33,318 nt of DNA from Legionella genomosp. 1 (GCA_945878715.1 CAMCTX010000012.1:1-33318), one strand, 5' to 3'. Numbered from the stretch's first letter, positions 7,286 to 15,264 are shown. Notes: generated from the letters alone by a model not told the origin. Translations and numbers: made by a program.

Positions 7286-8050
7286 ATGCACACCGAGAAA
7301 GAAAAAACGATTGCTTTTCAACTTAAAGGGGGCTTGTACCCTTTGACAGCCCTACAGCTATTGCATAACAAGCTTGATAGCTTTGAAGAACAACTGATTG
7401 CAAAAATAAGACAGGCACCTAAGTTTTTTTATCATGCCCCCGTTGTACTAGACCTACAGATGCTAGCCCCCATGGAAAGCGACTTTGACTTTAGTCAGCT
7501 GCTACGCATCCTACAAAAAAACCATCTTATTCCTGTTGGCATCAAAGGCGGCTCCCAAGCACAACAAGCGGCTGCAGGGTTGGCTGGCTTAGCGATTTTG
7601 CAAGACTCTGCGCAAAAACCCGTAGAACAAAAGCCACCCTCAAATTTAGACTCAAAAACAATCGCTGACATTGCTCAGAGAAAGCGTGAGCAGCCTACCA
7701 ATACTAATAATCCTGACAATGCCACCCACAGCCGTGTGATTGATCAACCGGTACGCTCTGGTCAGCAGATTTATGTACGGGGTGGGGATTTAATTGTGCT
7801 GGCAGCCGTCAGTCACGGTGCAGAGTTATTGGCAGACGGGAATATCCATGTGTATGGCCCCTTAAGGGGTCGGGCTTTAGCCGGTGTTAGCGGCGACCAA
7901 AATGCCCATATTTTCTGCCAAAGTCTGGAAGCAGAATTAGTCTCTATTGCGGGTCAATACAAAATTAGCGAGGATATTGCGCAAACGGCCTGGCGTTTGC
8001 CTGTGGACATCTCCCTTGTGTCAGGACACTTGCAGATCAGGGCTCTTTAG
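7286..8050 (+). CDS. minC: Septum site-determining protein MinC
   Basis: 254 residues from the ATG at 7286. A longer frame back to 7202 is open, but that segment contains the promoter and does not resemble MinC, whose N-domain starts at about KTIAFQLKGG. The N-terminal domain (about 1-100) includes LDSFEEQL and FFYHAPVVLDLQML, matching the family pattern HAPVVLxxxxL. A Gln/Pro/Asn-rich linker (about 105-150) leads to the C-terminal beta-helix with VRSGQQIYV, HGAELLADGNIHVYG, LRGRALAG and EAELVSIAGQY. MinC inhibits FtsZ polymerisation at the poles when recruited by MinD. minD follows after 29 nt. Confidence 0.95.
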   Translation: MHTEKEKTIAFQLKGGLYPLTALQLLHNKLDSFEEQLIAKIRQAPKFFYHAPVVLDLQMLAPMESDFDFSQLLRILQKNHLIPVGIKGGSQAQQAAAGLAGLAILQDSAQKPVEQKPPSNLDSKTIADIAQRKREQPTNTNNPDNATHSRVIDQPVRSGQQIYVRGGDLIVLAAVSHGAELLADGNIHVYGPLRGRALAGVSGDQNAHIFCQSLEAELVSIAGQYKISEDIAQTAWRLPVDISLVSGHLQIRAL

Positions 8051-8079
8051 ATTACCCTCATCTTATTTGGAAGGATTAT

Positions 8080-8907
8080 ATGCCTGTTTCAAGCTCAAAA
8101 GTGATTGTAGTAACTTCTGGCAAAGGTGGCGTTGGTAAGACAACCACCAGCGCGGCCATTAGTGCAGAGCTGGCAAACCGTGGCCATAAGACCGTCGTGG
8201 TCGATTTCGATATTGGGCTTCGCAACTTAGACTTAATTATGGGCTGTGAACGACGGGTCATTTTTGACTTTGTCAATGTTATCCAAGGCGATGCGAACCT
8301 TAATCAAGCTCTCATTAAGGATAAGCGCTGCGAGCGTCTGTTTATTCTACCTGCCTCTCAAACCCGGGACAAAGATTCCTTAACCCAAGAAGGCGTAGAA
8401 AAAGTACTCAACGATTTACGTAAAGACTTTGACTTCATTATTTGCGATTCCCCTGCAGGCATCGAACGCGGTGCTTTGTTGGCACTGTATTTTGCGGATG
8501 AAGCCATTGTTGTCACTAACCCAGAAGTTTCTTCAGTACGCGATTCCGATCGTATTGTGGGTGTTTTAAATAGTCGTACCCTTCGCGCCGAACAAAATGG
8601 CAGCATTAAAAAACATTTGCTGCTCACGCGTTATTCACCCGCCCGTGTGCAACGCGGAGAAATGCTGAGCGTACAAGATGTTCAGGATATTCTGGCCCTG
8701 CCTTTGCTGGGTATTATTCCAGAATCGCCTGCCGTGTTAAACGCCTCTAATCAGGGTATTCCTATTACGCTGGGTGTAGAGAACGATGCCAAGCGCGCTT
8801 ACCAAGACGCTGTTTCTTACTTGCTCGGTGAAGCACCAACACCCCGTAAGCGTAATTGGAAATCAAAAATCCTGGGTGGATTGCGGCTATTAAGGAGCCC
8901 CGTATGA
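8080..8907 (+). CDS. minD: Septum site-determining ATPase MinD
   Basis: 275 residues. The deviant Walker A motif GKGGVGKTT lies at about 14-22 with the signature Lys in KGGVGKT; DFDIGLRNLDLIMG is the MinD switch I hallmark and IICDSPAGIERGA the Walker B/switch II region. The C-terminus RKRNWKSKILGGLRLL is a basic amphipathic membrane-targeting helix, so the protein should dimerise on the inner membrane with ATP, recruit MinC and be released by MinE. A ribosome-binding site GGAAGGA precedes the ATG. The stop overlaps minE in an ATGA junction. Length is normal for the family. Confidence 0.97.
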   Translation: MPVSSSKVIVVTSGKGGVGKTTTSAAISAELANRGHKTVVVDFDIGLRNLDLIMGCERRVIFDFVNVIQGDANLNQALIKDKRCERLFILPASQTRDKDSLTQEGVEKVLNDLRKDFDFIICDSPAGIERGALLALYFADEAIVVTNPEVSSVRDSDRIVGVLNSRTLRAEQNGSIKKHLLLTRYSPARVQRGEMLSVQDVQDILALPLLGIIPESPAVLNASNQGIPITLGVENDAKRAYQDAVSYLLGEAPTPRKRNWKSKILGGLRLLRSPV

Positions 8908-9161
8908 GTATTTTAGCAAGGTTCTTTGGCTTTGGTAGGCAGCCTCAATCGGCCAGTGTTGCAAGGGACAGACTGCAAATTGTACTGTCGCACCAACGTA
9001 ATGAAGCGGGTGATACCGATTTTTTACCCAAGTTACGTAATGAGCTTCTCGAAGTGCTTGCAAAGTATGTGAATGTCGATAAAGAGCAAATCAATGTACA
9101 ACTGCAGCGCACTGAAAATCGTTCTGTACTCGAACTCAATATCACTTTACCCGGTCAATAA
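8904..9161 (+). CDS. minE: Cell division topological specificity factor MinE
   Basis: 85 residues from the ATG at 8904, chosen because AAGGAG lies just upstream, ATGA overlaps the minD stop, and the protein then begins MSILARFFGF, the expected membrane-binding N-terminus. The anti-MinCD helix region RLQIVLSHQR is clear, followed by the topological specificity domain with LPKLRNELLEVLAKYVNV and a C-terminal beta strand. MinE stimulates MinD ATPase and drives the pole-to-pole oscillation. It closes the minCDE operon. Confidence 0.97.
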   Translation: MSILARFFGFGRQPQSASVARDRLQIVLSHQRNEAGDTDFLPKLRNELLEVLAKYVNVDKEQINVQLQRTENRSVLELNITLPGQ

Positions 9162-9265
9162 ATCTAGATTGCTTCGTGATGCTCACAATGATGCATACCT
9201 GCCTAAAAAATCACCAATCCTAAAAATCTTTTAATAATCAATGGTGTGATTGCTTTTCCACCAGC

Positions 9266-9300
9266 TTATCCACAAGTCTATGCAGGGCTTTAGTGTATAA
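9266..9300. promoter_or_regulatory. DnaA-box-like pair downstream of minE
   Basis: TTATCCACA (9266-9274, plus) is a perfect match to the strongest E. coli DnaA box, and AGTGTATAA (9292-9300) reads TTATACACT on the other strand, one base from another known variant. A single perfect 9-mer is not very improbable in 33 kb, so function is unproven. Confidence 0.25.
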
Positions 9301-9306
9301 CTGCAA

Positions 9307-9413
9307 CCAAAAAGTTTTTCCGAGTGTGCACGAGGGGCGTCGATTCCATGGACGGTCAAATCGTCGAATACAGGGATGTATGTCCCCGAGTGCCATTCGG
9401 AAAAACTTTTTGG
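9307..9413. repeat. Perfect 17-bp inverted repeat with a 73-nt structured interior
   Basis: CCAAAAAGTTTTTCCGA (9307-9323) is exactly inverted at 9397-9413. Inside, CAC..GGGG and CCCC..GTG segments can extend the pairing after a small mismatch, and CGTCGATT/CGTCGAAT occur as a direct pair. The element ends 15 nt from the tadA stop codon. It may be a small palindromic or MITE-like repeat, or a structured RNA or terminator. No target-site duplication is evident and no second copy was seen in the window. The rest of the 9162-9428 gap holds no gene I can support; a 40-codon frame starting inside the repeat at 9349 is judged incidental. Confidence 0.7.
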
Positions 9414-9428
9414 GCAGAGACTAGGAGA

Positions 9429-9851
9429 CTAGCGTCGTGCACGAAAAAAAGCCTGCAACAATCCCTTTGATGCCTCTGCCAGTACGCCTCCTACACAATC
9501 GATGTGATGATTATCCCCTGCCTTAGGATCGAAGGCTCCAAACACTAGACGTTTCACACGGGCATGAACCAATGCGCCCATGCACATCGGACAGGGCTCT
9601 AAGCTCACATAGAGCGTACTCTCTGGCAAGCGATAATTTTGTTGATCCTGTGCGCCTGCTCTCAAGGCCATGATTTCTGCATGCGCCGTGGGATCGCAAA
9701 GGCTGATGGATCGATTCCACCCTTCGCCAATTTTTTGCCCCTCACATACCAATACAGCACCCACAGGCACCTCGCCTTCTGTCGCTGCCCGCTCGGCAAG
9801 CTTGAGGGCTTCTCTCATCCAATGATGATCCGTTGGGTCTAGTACCTGCAT
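9429..9851 (-). CDS. tadA: tRNA-specific adenosine deaminase TadA
   Basis: 140 residues. The zinc-dependent deaminase signature is complete: HAE at 57-59 (catalytic Glu59) and PCPMC with zinc-binding Cys87 and Cys90, plus EGEVPVGAVLV, GEGWN and YRLPESTLYVSLEPC. The C-terminus GGVLAEASKGLLQAFFRARR is the helix typical of TadA. It converts A34 to inosine in tRNA-Arg(ACG). The gene is divergent from xseA with only 37 nt between the start codons, so their promoters must overlap coding sequence or each other. A palindromic element lies just past its stop. Confidence 0.95.
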   Translation of the reverse strand: MQVLDPTDHHWMREALKLAERAATEGEVPVGAVLVCEGQKIGEGWNRSISLCDPTAHAEIMALRAGAQDQQNYRLPESTLYVSLEPCPMCMGALVHARVKRLVFGAFDPKAGDNHHIDCVGGVLAEASKGLLQAFFRARR

Positions 9852-9888
9852 TATGTTATCCTTGGACTACTTTTAAGGTTGATTAGGC

Positions 9889-11103
9889 ATGGCCCGAAGC
9901 ATGGCATCTGACATTATTCTTAGCGTTTCTGAACTAAACCAAGCAGCCCAACGATTACTGGAAGATACCTTCTCCACAATATGGGTTCAGGGTGAGATCT
10001 CCAACCTTGTCAGACCCGCTTCTGGTCATTTTTACTTTTCACTCAAAGATCAAAAAGCACAGGTACGCTGTGTATTCTTTAGACAAAGAAGCTTAGCGCT
10101 ATCCTTTACTTTACACAATGGGTTGCTGGTCAAAATCCGGGCCAAGGCTAGTCTCTATCCTGATCGGGGGGATTTTCAATTAATCACCGAACAAATAGAA
10201 ATGGCAGGCGATGGCCTTTTAAAACAAGCCTATGATGCACTGGTACAAAAACTCAGCAAGGAAGGCCTCTTTGAAGAACAACATAAAAAACCCCTGCCCT
10301 TTTTACCCACCCATATCGGCATTATCAGCTCCAGTACAGGGGCTGCACTCCACGATATCTTGAGTGTACTTAAGCGACGATTCCCCAGTATCCCCTTAAC
10401 GCTTTATCCTACCAAAGTACAGGGATCGGAGGCCGCCTCAGAAATTGTACGTGCCCTGGCCTGTGCCAATACCCAAGGTATAGCCGATCTGATCATACTG
10501 GCGCGTGGGGGAGGCAGCCTTGAAGATCTATGGCCCTTTAATGAAGAGATTGTGGCACGTGCTATTTTTGCAAGTAGCATCCCTATTATCAGCGGTGTAG
10601 GACATGAAATTGATTTCACCATTGCCGATCTGGTAGCCGATCGCCGTGCCCCTACCCCTTCTGCAGCAGCAGAAATGGCAACCCCTGAACGCTCAGGCCT
10701 ACAGCAAATGATCAGTACCCTACAAAGCAGGCTGCTCCAGCAAATCAATACCTTCCTCAACTATCGATCGCAAAAAATCGATTGGCTCTCCAAAAGTATG
10801 CGACATCCTGCACAGCAGCTCCAAGATCAAATGAATCGCTTACAACGTTTAGAGACTCAACTGCAAAGTTCAATCCAACAGTTACTTAAACGTAAACAAA
10901 CTGAAGTGACGCATAGCCTCCGCGCCTTAGAAGGCGTGAGCCCGCTTGCAACGCTTAACCGAGGCTATGCCATTGTCTTTGATCAAGCCAGTGGGCACAT
11001 CCTAACTTCGGTTGAAGCCCTTCAAAAACCTGAACAAAGGTTGAATATTCGCCTCAAAGATGGAATGTTGCATCAGGAAGTAGATGGGTGGAGCAAAGCA
11101 TAG
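9889..11103 (+). CDS. xseA: Exodeoxyribonuclease VII large subunit
   Basis: 404 residues, slightly short for the family (about 450 in E. coli). The N-terminal OB-fold shows ILSVSELNQAAQRLLE, WVQGEISNLVRPASGHFYFSLKD and QVRCVFFR. The catalytic region has IGIISSSTGAALHDIL, ILARGGGSLEDLWPFNEE, SGVGHEIDFTIADLVADRRAPTPSAAAE, and a long coiled-coil C-terminal part ends with the usual LNRGYAIVFD segment. With XseB it degrades single-stranded DNA from both ends; xseB is not in the window. Starts at 9889 and 9901 are both possible (MARS-MASDI); neither has a strong ribosome-binding site. Confidence 0.95.
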   Translation: MARSMASDIILSVSELNQAAQRLLEDTFSTIWVQGEISNLVRPASGHFYFSLKDQKAQVRCVFFRQRSLALSFTLHNGLLVKIRAKASLYPDRGDFQLITEQIEMAGDGLLKQAYDALVQKLSKEGLFEEQHKKPLPFLPTHIGIISSSTGAALHDILSVLKRRFPSIPLTLYPTKVQGSEAASEIVRALACANTQGIADLIILARGGGSLEDLWPFNEEIVARAIFASSIPIISGVGHEIDFTIADLVADRRAPTPSAAAEMATPERSGLQQMISTLQSRLLQQINTFLNYRSQKIDWLSKSMRHPAQQLQDQMNRLQRLETQLQSSIQQLLKRKQTEVTHSLRALEGVSPLATLNRGYAIVFDQASGHILTSVEALQKPEQRLNIRLKDGMLHQEVDGWSKA

Positions 11104-11162
11104 CATCACCTAGATTCCCGCGATCAAAGGAATGACGATAGCAATAACATCTGTGATAGTAC

Positions 11163-11201
11163 AAAAAAAAACGGAGAATGCTCTAACACATTCCCCGTTT
11201 T
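11163..11201 (-). terminator. Rho-independent terminator of the second porin, possibly bidirectional
   Basis: On the minus strand AACGGGGAATG, an 8-nt loop, then CATTCTCCGTT with one G-T wobble, followed by nine T. It lies 45 nt after the porin stop. On the plus strand the same hairpin is followed by TTTTC and could also end xseA transcription. Confidence 0.85.
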
Positions 11202-11246
11202 CACAGCTTACGCTTTTACTTTACAGCGCGTTAGCTCATTGCTAGC

Positions 11247-12662
11247 CTAGTAGAAGCGCACCTGACAACGTAGACCGATAATATCGAGCGTACGTTTAGG
11301 CGCATTCTTTGCAGGCCGGATATTGGCACGTATGTAGTTGGTCGATAATCGAACTTGTGGGTTCAAGTACCAGTTAAGACCCAGCGTTCCATTATGCTCA
11401 GACCCGCCATTCACATCTTTGTCGTTAAGATTGACATAATCATAACGTGCAGCGACTTCGATGGCACCATAGGGGCCTGTCGATTTAACGGAACCAAAGT
11501 TTCCATTACGTACGTCGTATTCATGGGATTCACCCGTAAGCATATAACGTGTCTGTAAATTCCAACCATGGAAGCCTAAGGACCCAAGGAAGGGCGCTGT
11601 TGAACCAGCTGTAGGCGTACGATGCACAAAAGCATGCGTGTATTCTGTTTCAAACATAAAGGGACCATACTGTCTGGCCATTTCTACGTTAAACATCTGC
11701 ATGTGATTAGCACGAATAGCCGAATTGCTATTACCCAAGGTTGTGTTTATTAAACTGGTAGAGCCTTTCACATTTCTGGCTCTAGCACTCGGTGCTGCCT
11801 GAAAAGCAACCCCGGAAATAGGCGCGGTGGCTGTTGTAGCACGCGCACCATGCTGTACTTCACGATGGGCAGCAGACACACCAAAATGCCACACATCGGC
11901 TTCTTCATGCACGGGTGCAAAGGTCGCTCTAGCCAATCCTAACCAACGATCGCGAGCACCTGCTATGGCACCAAGATCCGTCTGATCAGGCTGGGTTGCA
12001 CTAAGGGTTAAGCCCCCATCTTTCCACCAGAAATCGGTCATCACGCCCAGGCCATCACCTGGATAAAAGGCACTATTCTGCAAACTGCGTTCTAGGAAGG
12101 GATTCCAACTGGTGCTATTGGAGCCGTCTAAGCCAAAAAAGTTTCCGTTTAGCTTACCCACATAAATCTGGTTGTTCTCGACCAAACCAAAATAGGAAAG
12201 GTAGGCACCATCAATGCCTACACCTGATCCTTGGAAATCCAAGCTCAAATTGTAGACCCAATTCTTTCCAACGCCGCCATCCATATAAAGCTGGGCCGCA
12301 CGGATATTACCGCCACTGGGATAGTTACTGCCCTTATCCTGCTTACCACCCATGAAAAGGGTTTCATCAAAACGCAGGGCGCCGCTTAGTTTAAACCAGT
12401 AATCGGCATCCTGAGGGTGAATATAAGATAGACCCCCATTGGATTCTATTTTCCAATTTTCACATACCCAAGCGCTATTAGAACCTGAGGCAAGCAAGCC
12501 TTCTGCAGGTTGTGCTGCATTCACAGGATGCTTTTTCTTCGCATAGAGAATCTGATCGGCGAAGGCAACATCAGCCCCTGCAATAGCACTGGCTAAGGCC
12601 ACGACAGCGCTAACCTTTGCTGTAACGCCCTTGGAACTAAAACTGTTTTTTATACCCTTCAT
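11247..12662 (-). CDS. OprO/OprP-type outer-membrane porin, second paralogue
   Basis: 471 residues. A signal peptide (MKGIKNSFSSKG, hydrophobic VSAVVALASAIAGADVA, predicted cleavage after AFA) is followed by an N-terminal extension (about 25-75) not present in the paralogue at 3274-4617. The barrel shares SGALRFDETLFMGGKQDKGSN, PSGGNIRAAQLYMDGG, the NLNDKDVNGGSEHNG segment and NYIRANIRP. The C-terminus is RCQVRFY, one residue beyond the Phe that normally ends outer-membrane barrels, with Tyr last. A GGAG ribosome-binding site lies 10 nt before the ATG. A short palindrome (12701-12713) lies in the leader, and no strong promoter was recognised in the 113-nt upstream gap. Substrate is unknown. 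Confidence 0.88.
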   Translation of the reverse strand: MKGIKNSFSSKGVTAKVSAVVALASAIAGADVAFADQILYAKKKHPVNAAQPAEGLLASGSNSAWVCENWKIESNGGLSYIHPQDADYWFKLSGALRFDETLFMGGKQDKGSNYPSGGNIRAAQLYMDGGVGKNWVYNLSLDFQGSGVGIDGAYLSYFGLVENNQIYVGKLNGNFFGLDGSNSTSWNPFLERSLQNSAFYPGDGLGVMTDFWWKDGGLTLSATQPDQTDLGAIAGARDRWLGLARATFAPVHEEADVWHFGVSAAHREVQHGARATTATAPISGVAFQAAPSARARNVKGSTSLINTTLGNSNSAIRANHMQMFNVEMARQYGPFMFETEYTHAFVHRTPTAGSTAPFLGSLGFHGWNLQTRYMLTGESHEYDVRNGNFGSVKSTGPYGAIEVAARYDYVNLNDKDVNGGSEHNGTLGLNWYLNPQVRLSTNYIRANIRPAKNAPKRTLDIIGLRCQVRFY

Positions 12663-12700
12663 CTAAGCTTGTCTCCTAAATGTCTAACACGATTGGACTC

Positions 12701-12713
12701 TAGCGCAGCGCTA
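12701..12713. promoter_or_regulatory. Short perfect palindrome in the leader of the second porin gene
   Basis: TAGCGC-A-GCGCTA lies about 40 nt upstream of the porin start. It could be a small RNA hairpin or an operator half-site pair; there is no further support. Confidence 0.25.
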
Positions 12714-12775
12714 AAAGTGGGACAGTAACATACTTAAGCGCAACACACTACTTAATTTAGCACGTTCAACTTGCA

Positions 12776-14077
12776 TCATCGCAAAAATTTAAACTTTGTC
12801 AAGCTAGTACCCTGTCCGGCTCCCATCCCCGCGCAGGTGGGGATAACCCAAGCCGAATGTCGTTGTTCAAATTTTTGTGACCCTTGCTGTTGAATGGCGG
12901 GTAGTTGGTGTTTTGTGTGATTAAGTGCTTGCTGAACCTGATGTTTAAACGCCACAGAAGCCTCTGGGTTTAAGATAATTTGCATTTTTTCATTTAATAC
13001 CAAGTACCATCGGCCCCGATTATCGCGCTTTAAAGCGCTTAACACTTCATCAATATAGGCACTGAGCCCACTATCGGTTTTGTCAAAAGCCATTTCATTG
13101 GAAGCTCTTTGTACAATAAATGATAATTTTTGGAAATCTTCCCAGGCATCTGGCTTTGAACGAAGCCTCTCAAATTGCGAAGGGTTTTTAAAGAGTTGCG
13201 CATAGGATTTTATATTTTTACTAAAAAATAATTTGGTTTGAAAATTAAGATCATAATAGGGTATTTTTTGTTTTTTACAGCTTTTTAATATGGATAATGT
13301 GTGATCAGCAATTTCCACAGCGCCCGTATCACTCTTTGATTGCATATGAGATTTGCGGCCATATTTATATCTAAAATATTGTATATCTTGATGAAAAAAA
13401 GACACGTGATACATAATGCCAACACCACGCACATCTAACAAATGACGTGCAATTTCATTGAGAATTCTGTCTGTTTTTTCTACTGCAGTACCATGCTTAT
13501 CCGATTCGGCGTGGTACACACCATGCGAAAGGTTAACTATTTGAAATGTATTGGGTTTAATCGTTTCTCCCTTTTGAGCCAGCAAATCGTTTAAGTGCCC
13601 TCTAAAAGCATCGCCTCTTTTAACGGAAAAATTGACGAGTGGAATTTCTTGCGTTTTTTTTGCAGCCAATAGATTCTCATAAGCCTGCCCTCGGTGAAAA
13701 GCAGTCCCTGCATAGGTTTTATTGTAATCAGTCGCTCTAATATCAAAACCGGGTGTAAAGGGGATATTTTTTAAATACTTAATAATCGTATCTGCTGGAC
13801 CGGAGGCAATGTCCGCAATTTTAATCGGGTTTTTTCCAACAAAAACAATACCCTGCTTTTGTAAATTTTGACAAAATACTTGGTTTAGTTGAGCTGTAAT
13901 TTCTTTTTCATCGGTCCATTTTTTAAAACTTGGATAGGTGTCATCATAAACATATCGGTTGGTGACAATGGGTTTTAGTAACTGGTGATCTGCGCTTTGC
14001 TGATTATTCGGTGCGGCCTGCGCATGAAAGCAAAGGAGGCAGGCCACAATACAAAAGAACCGCTGTTTTATATCCAT
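12776..14077 (-). CDS. Exported class I SAM-dependent methyltransferase-like protein, function unknown
   Basis: 433 residues. A clear Sec signal peptide (MDIKQR then FFCIVACLLCFHAQA, cleavage before AP at 21-23) is followed by a Rossmann-type methyltransferase pattern: IKIADIASGPAD (86-96) is a good motif I, with an acidic residue after the second strand in FDIRATDYN (111-119), and later FQIVNLSHGVYH and VGIMYHVSF resemble strands 4 and 5. A Rossmann SAM enzyme behind a signal peptide is unusual because SAM is cytosolic; an effector or host-directed role is one possibility but is only inference. The last 25 or so residues (from WVIPTCAGMGAGQ) are encoded across a CRISPR-repeat-like palindrome and probably replace the original C-terminus. 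AGGAGG lies ideally before the ATG at 14077. I do not recognise the specific family. Confidence 0.7.
   Translation of the reverse strand: MDIKQRFFCIVACLLCFHAQAAPNNQQSADHQLLKPIVTNRYVYDDTYPSFKKWTDEKEITAQLNQVFCQNLQKQGIVFVGKNPIKIADIASGPADTIIKYLKNIPFTPGFDIRATDYNKTYAGTAFHRGQAYENLLAAKKTQEIPLVNFSVKRGDAFRGHLNDLLAQKGETIKPNTFQIVNLSHGVYHAESDKHGTAVEKTDRILNEIARHLLDVRGVGIMYHVSFFHQDIQYFRYKYGRKSHMQSKSDTGAVEIADHTLSILKSCKKQKIPYYDLNFQTKLFFSKNIKSYAQLFKNPSQFERLRSKPDAWEDFQKLSFIVQRASNEMAFDKTDSGLSAYIDEVLSALKRDNRGRWYLVLNEKMQIILNPEASVAFKHQVQQALNHTKHQLPAIQQQGSQKFEQRHSAWVIPTCAGMGAGQGTSLTKFKFLR
12825..12844. repeat. Solitary CRISPR-repeat-like / REP-like palindrome inside the methyltransferase 3' end
   Basis: ATCCCC-GCGCAGGT-GGGGAT, flanked by AACC on the right, resembles the stem of type I-E CRISPR repeats. 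Only one copy is present and there are no spacers or cas genes, so it is not an array. Similar GC-rich palindromes occur as dispersed REP-like repeats in many bacteria. Confidence 0.5.
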
Positions 14078-14111
14078 AGGACCTCCTAAACTTCAATACC
14101 TATCGAGCAAT

Positions 14112-14137
14112 GTCTTAAGACTTATTGTGTATCACAA
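14112..14137. promoter_or_regulatory. Two adjacent palindromes upstream of the exported methyltransferase gene
   Basis: GTCTTAAGAC (14112-14121) and TTGTG-TAT-CACAA (14125-14137) sit 35-60 nt upstream of the start codon, in the 125-nt gap after potD. Their placement suits operator sites for a dimeric regulator, but no matching regulator is in the window. Confidence 0.3.
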
Positions 14138-14202
14138 AGACAGCGCAAACACTACATCATCTTCTTTTGCGTACAGCAATCAAGGCTATATACTTACAAG
14201 GA

Positions 14203-15264
14203 TTATTCCAGTTTTAAAAGCTCGTAATATTTTTCGTAGATAGCAACGGCTTTATCGACATCCATGAGTAAAAATCCCTTCTGCATCGTCTCTTGATCAG
14301 GGTATAAAATAGGATTCTGGCGTACCGCATCAGGCATCAAGCTAAGCGCCCCTATGTTAGGGCTTGAAAAACCGGTGAATAAACTAAGTTCTTTGGCTAT
14401 GTCTGGACGACAAATAAAATTAATGAACGTATGGGCATTCTCGACATGCTTCGCACCCTTGGGGATCGCAATAGTATCTAGCGAAATGATGAACCCTTCT
14501 CGGGGATAAATCCAAGATAAGTGAGGATTTTCTAAATGAGCCCTATAGATATCACCACTCCATCCCATACCAATGGTCATATCCTCGTCTAAATAAATGG
14601 TTTGCTGTCCATCCGTATTAAACAGTTTAACATTCCCTAATAAACCTCTTAATTTTTGATAAGCCGCTTCAATCACTTCTGTCTTTTGTGTATTGACAGA
14701 CTCCCCAAGCGTTAACAAGGCCATCGAAAAAATCTCTCGGGCATCATCCAATATAAACAATTGATCCTTATAGGAAGTTTGCCATAAATCGGACCAAGAC
14801 TTTATGGAACCTGCTGCATGATAACGTGTATTGAGTACAATACCGGTTGAATGCCATAAATAAGGCAAACTGTATTGATTCGCCGGATCATGTTCTCCAC
14901 CTAATAACAGCGGATTTAAGTGTCGCTTATTGGGTATTTTCCGAAGATCGATAGCCTGAATTAAACCATGCGTTCGCATACGATTAATAAAATAACTAGA
15001 GGGCATAATGATATCATAGGGCGCCTCTGGATTACCCTCTAACTTTGCATAAAGCGATTCGTTATTCAGATAGGTTGAATGATTAATACGGATCCCCGTT
15101 TCACGTTCAAACTGTTGAATAATATGATGGGGGACGTATTCGGACCATACATAAATATTTAAGATTTTTTCTTCAACAGCAAAAAGCCCAGTACTCCAGA
15201 TAAAGCAAATCAAAACCGCAAGGAAGAGGATTTGCATTTTGCATAATAGGTGCTTTATTTTCAT
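14203..15264 (-). CDS. potD: Spermidine/putrescine ABC transporter periplasmic binding protein
   Basis: 353 residues from the ATG at 15264, which forms an ATGA overlap with the potC stop; a start at 15279 is less economical. A signal peptide (MKIKHLLCK then ILFLAVLICFIWSTGLFA) precedes the binding fold, which starts LNIYVWSEYVPHHIIQQFERETGI and continues with YDIIMPSSYFINRM, TIGMGWSGDIYRAH and FIISLDTIAIPKGAKHVENAHTFINFI, all typical of PotD/PotF. It delivers polyamine to PotABC. It is the last gene of ppiD-potABCD. PotD and PotF specificity cannot be told apart by eye. Confidence 0.93.
   Translation of the reverse strand: MKIKHLLCKMQILFLAVLICFIWSTGLFAVEEKILNIYVWSEYVPHHIIQQFERETGIRINHSTYLNNESLYAKLEGNPEAPYDIIMPSSYFINRMRTHGLIQAIDLRKIPNKRHLNPLLLGGEHDPANQYSLPYLWHSTGIVLNTRYHAAGSIKSWSDLWQTSYKDQLFILDDAREIFSMALLTLGESVNTQKTEVIEAAYQKLRGLLGNVKLFNTDGQQTIYLDEDMTIGMGWSGDIYRAHLENPHLSWIYPREGFIISLDTIAIPKGAKHVENAHTFINFICRPDIAKELSLFTGFSSPNIGALSLMPDAVRQNPILYPDQETMQKGFLLMDVDKAVAIYEKYYELLKLE

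Noticed and set aside
9162-9428. Replication origin
   Set aside because: One perfect DnaA box and one near-match are too few, and there is no AT-rich unwinding region or dnaA/dnaN neighbourhood.
9349-9471. 40-codon plus-strand frame beginning MDGQIVEYRDVC inside the inverted repeat
   Set aside because: It runs through the repeat arm and then antisense into tadA, with no ribosome-binding site; it reads as a by-product of the palindrome.
11104-11162. Separate small gene after xseA
   Set aside because: Only spacer before the bidirectional-looking terminator; no frame of useful length.
12825-12844. CRISPR array
   Set aside because: Only one repeat-like palindrome is present, with no spacers and no cas genes in the window.
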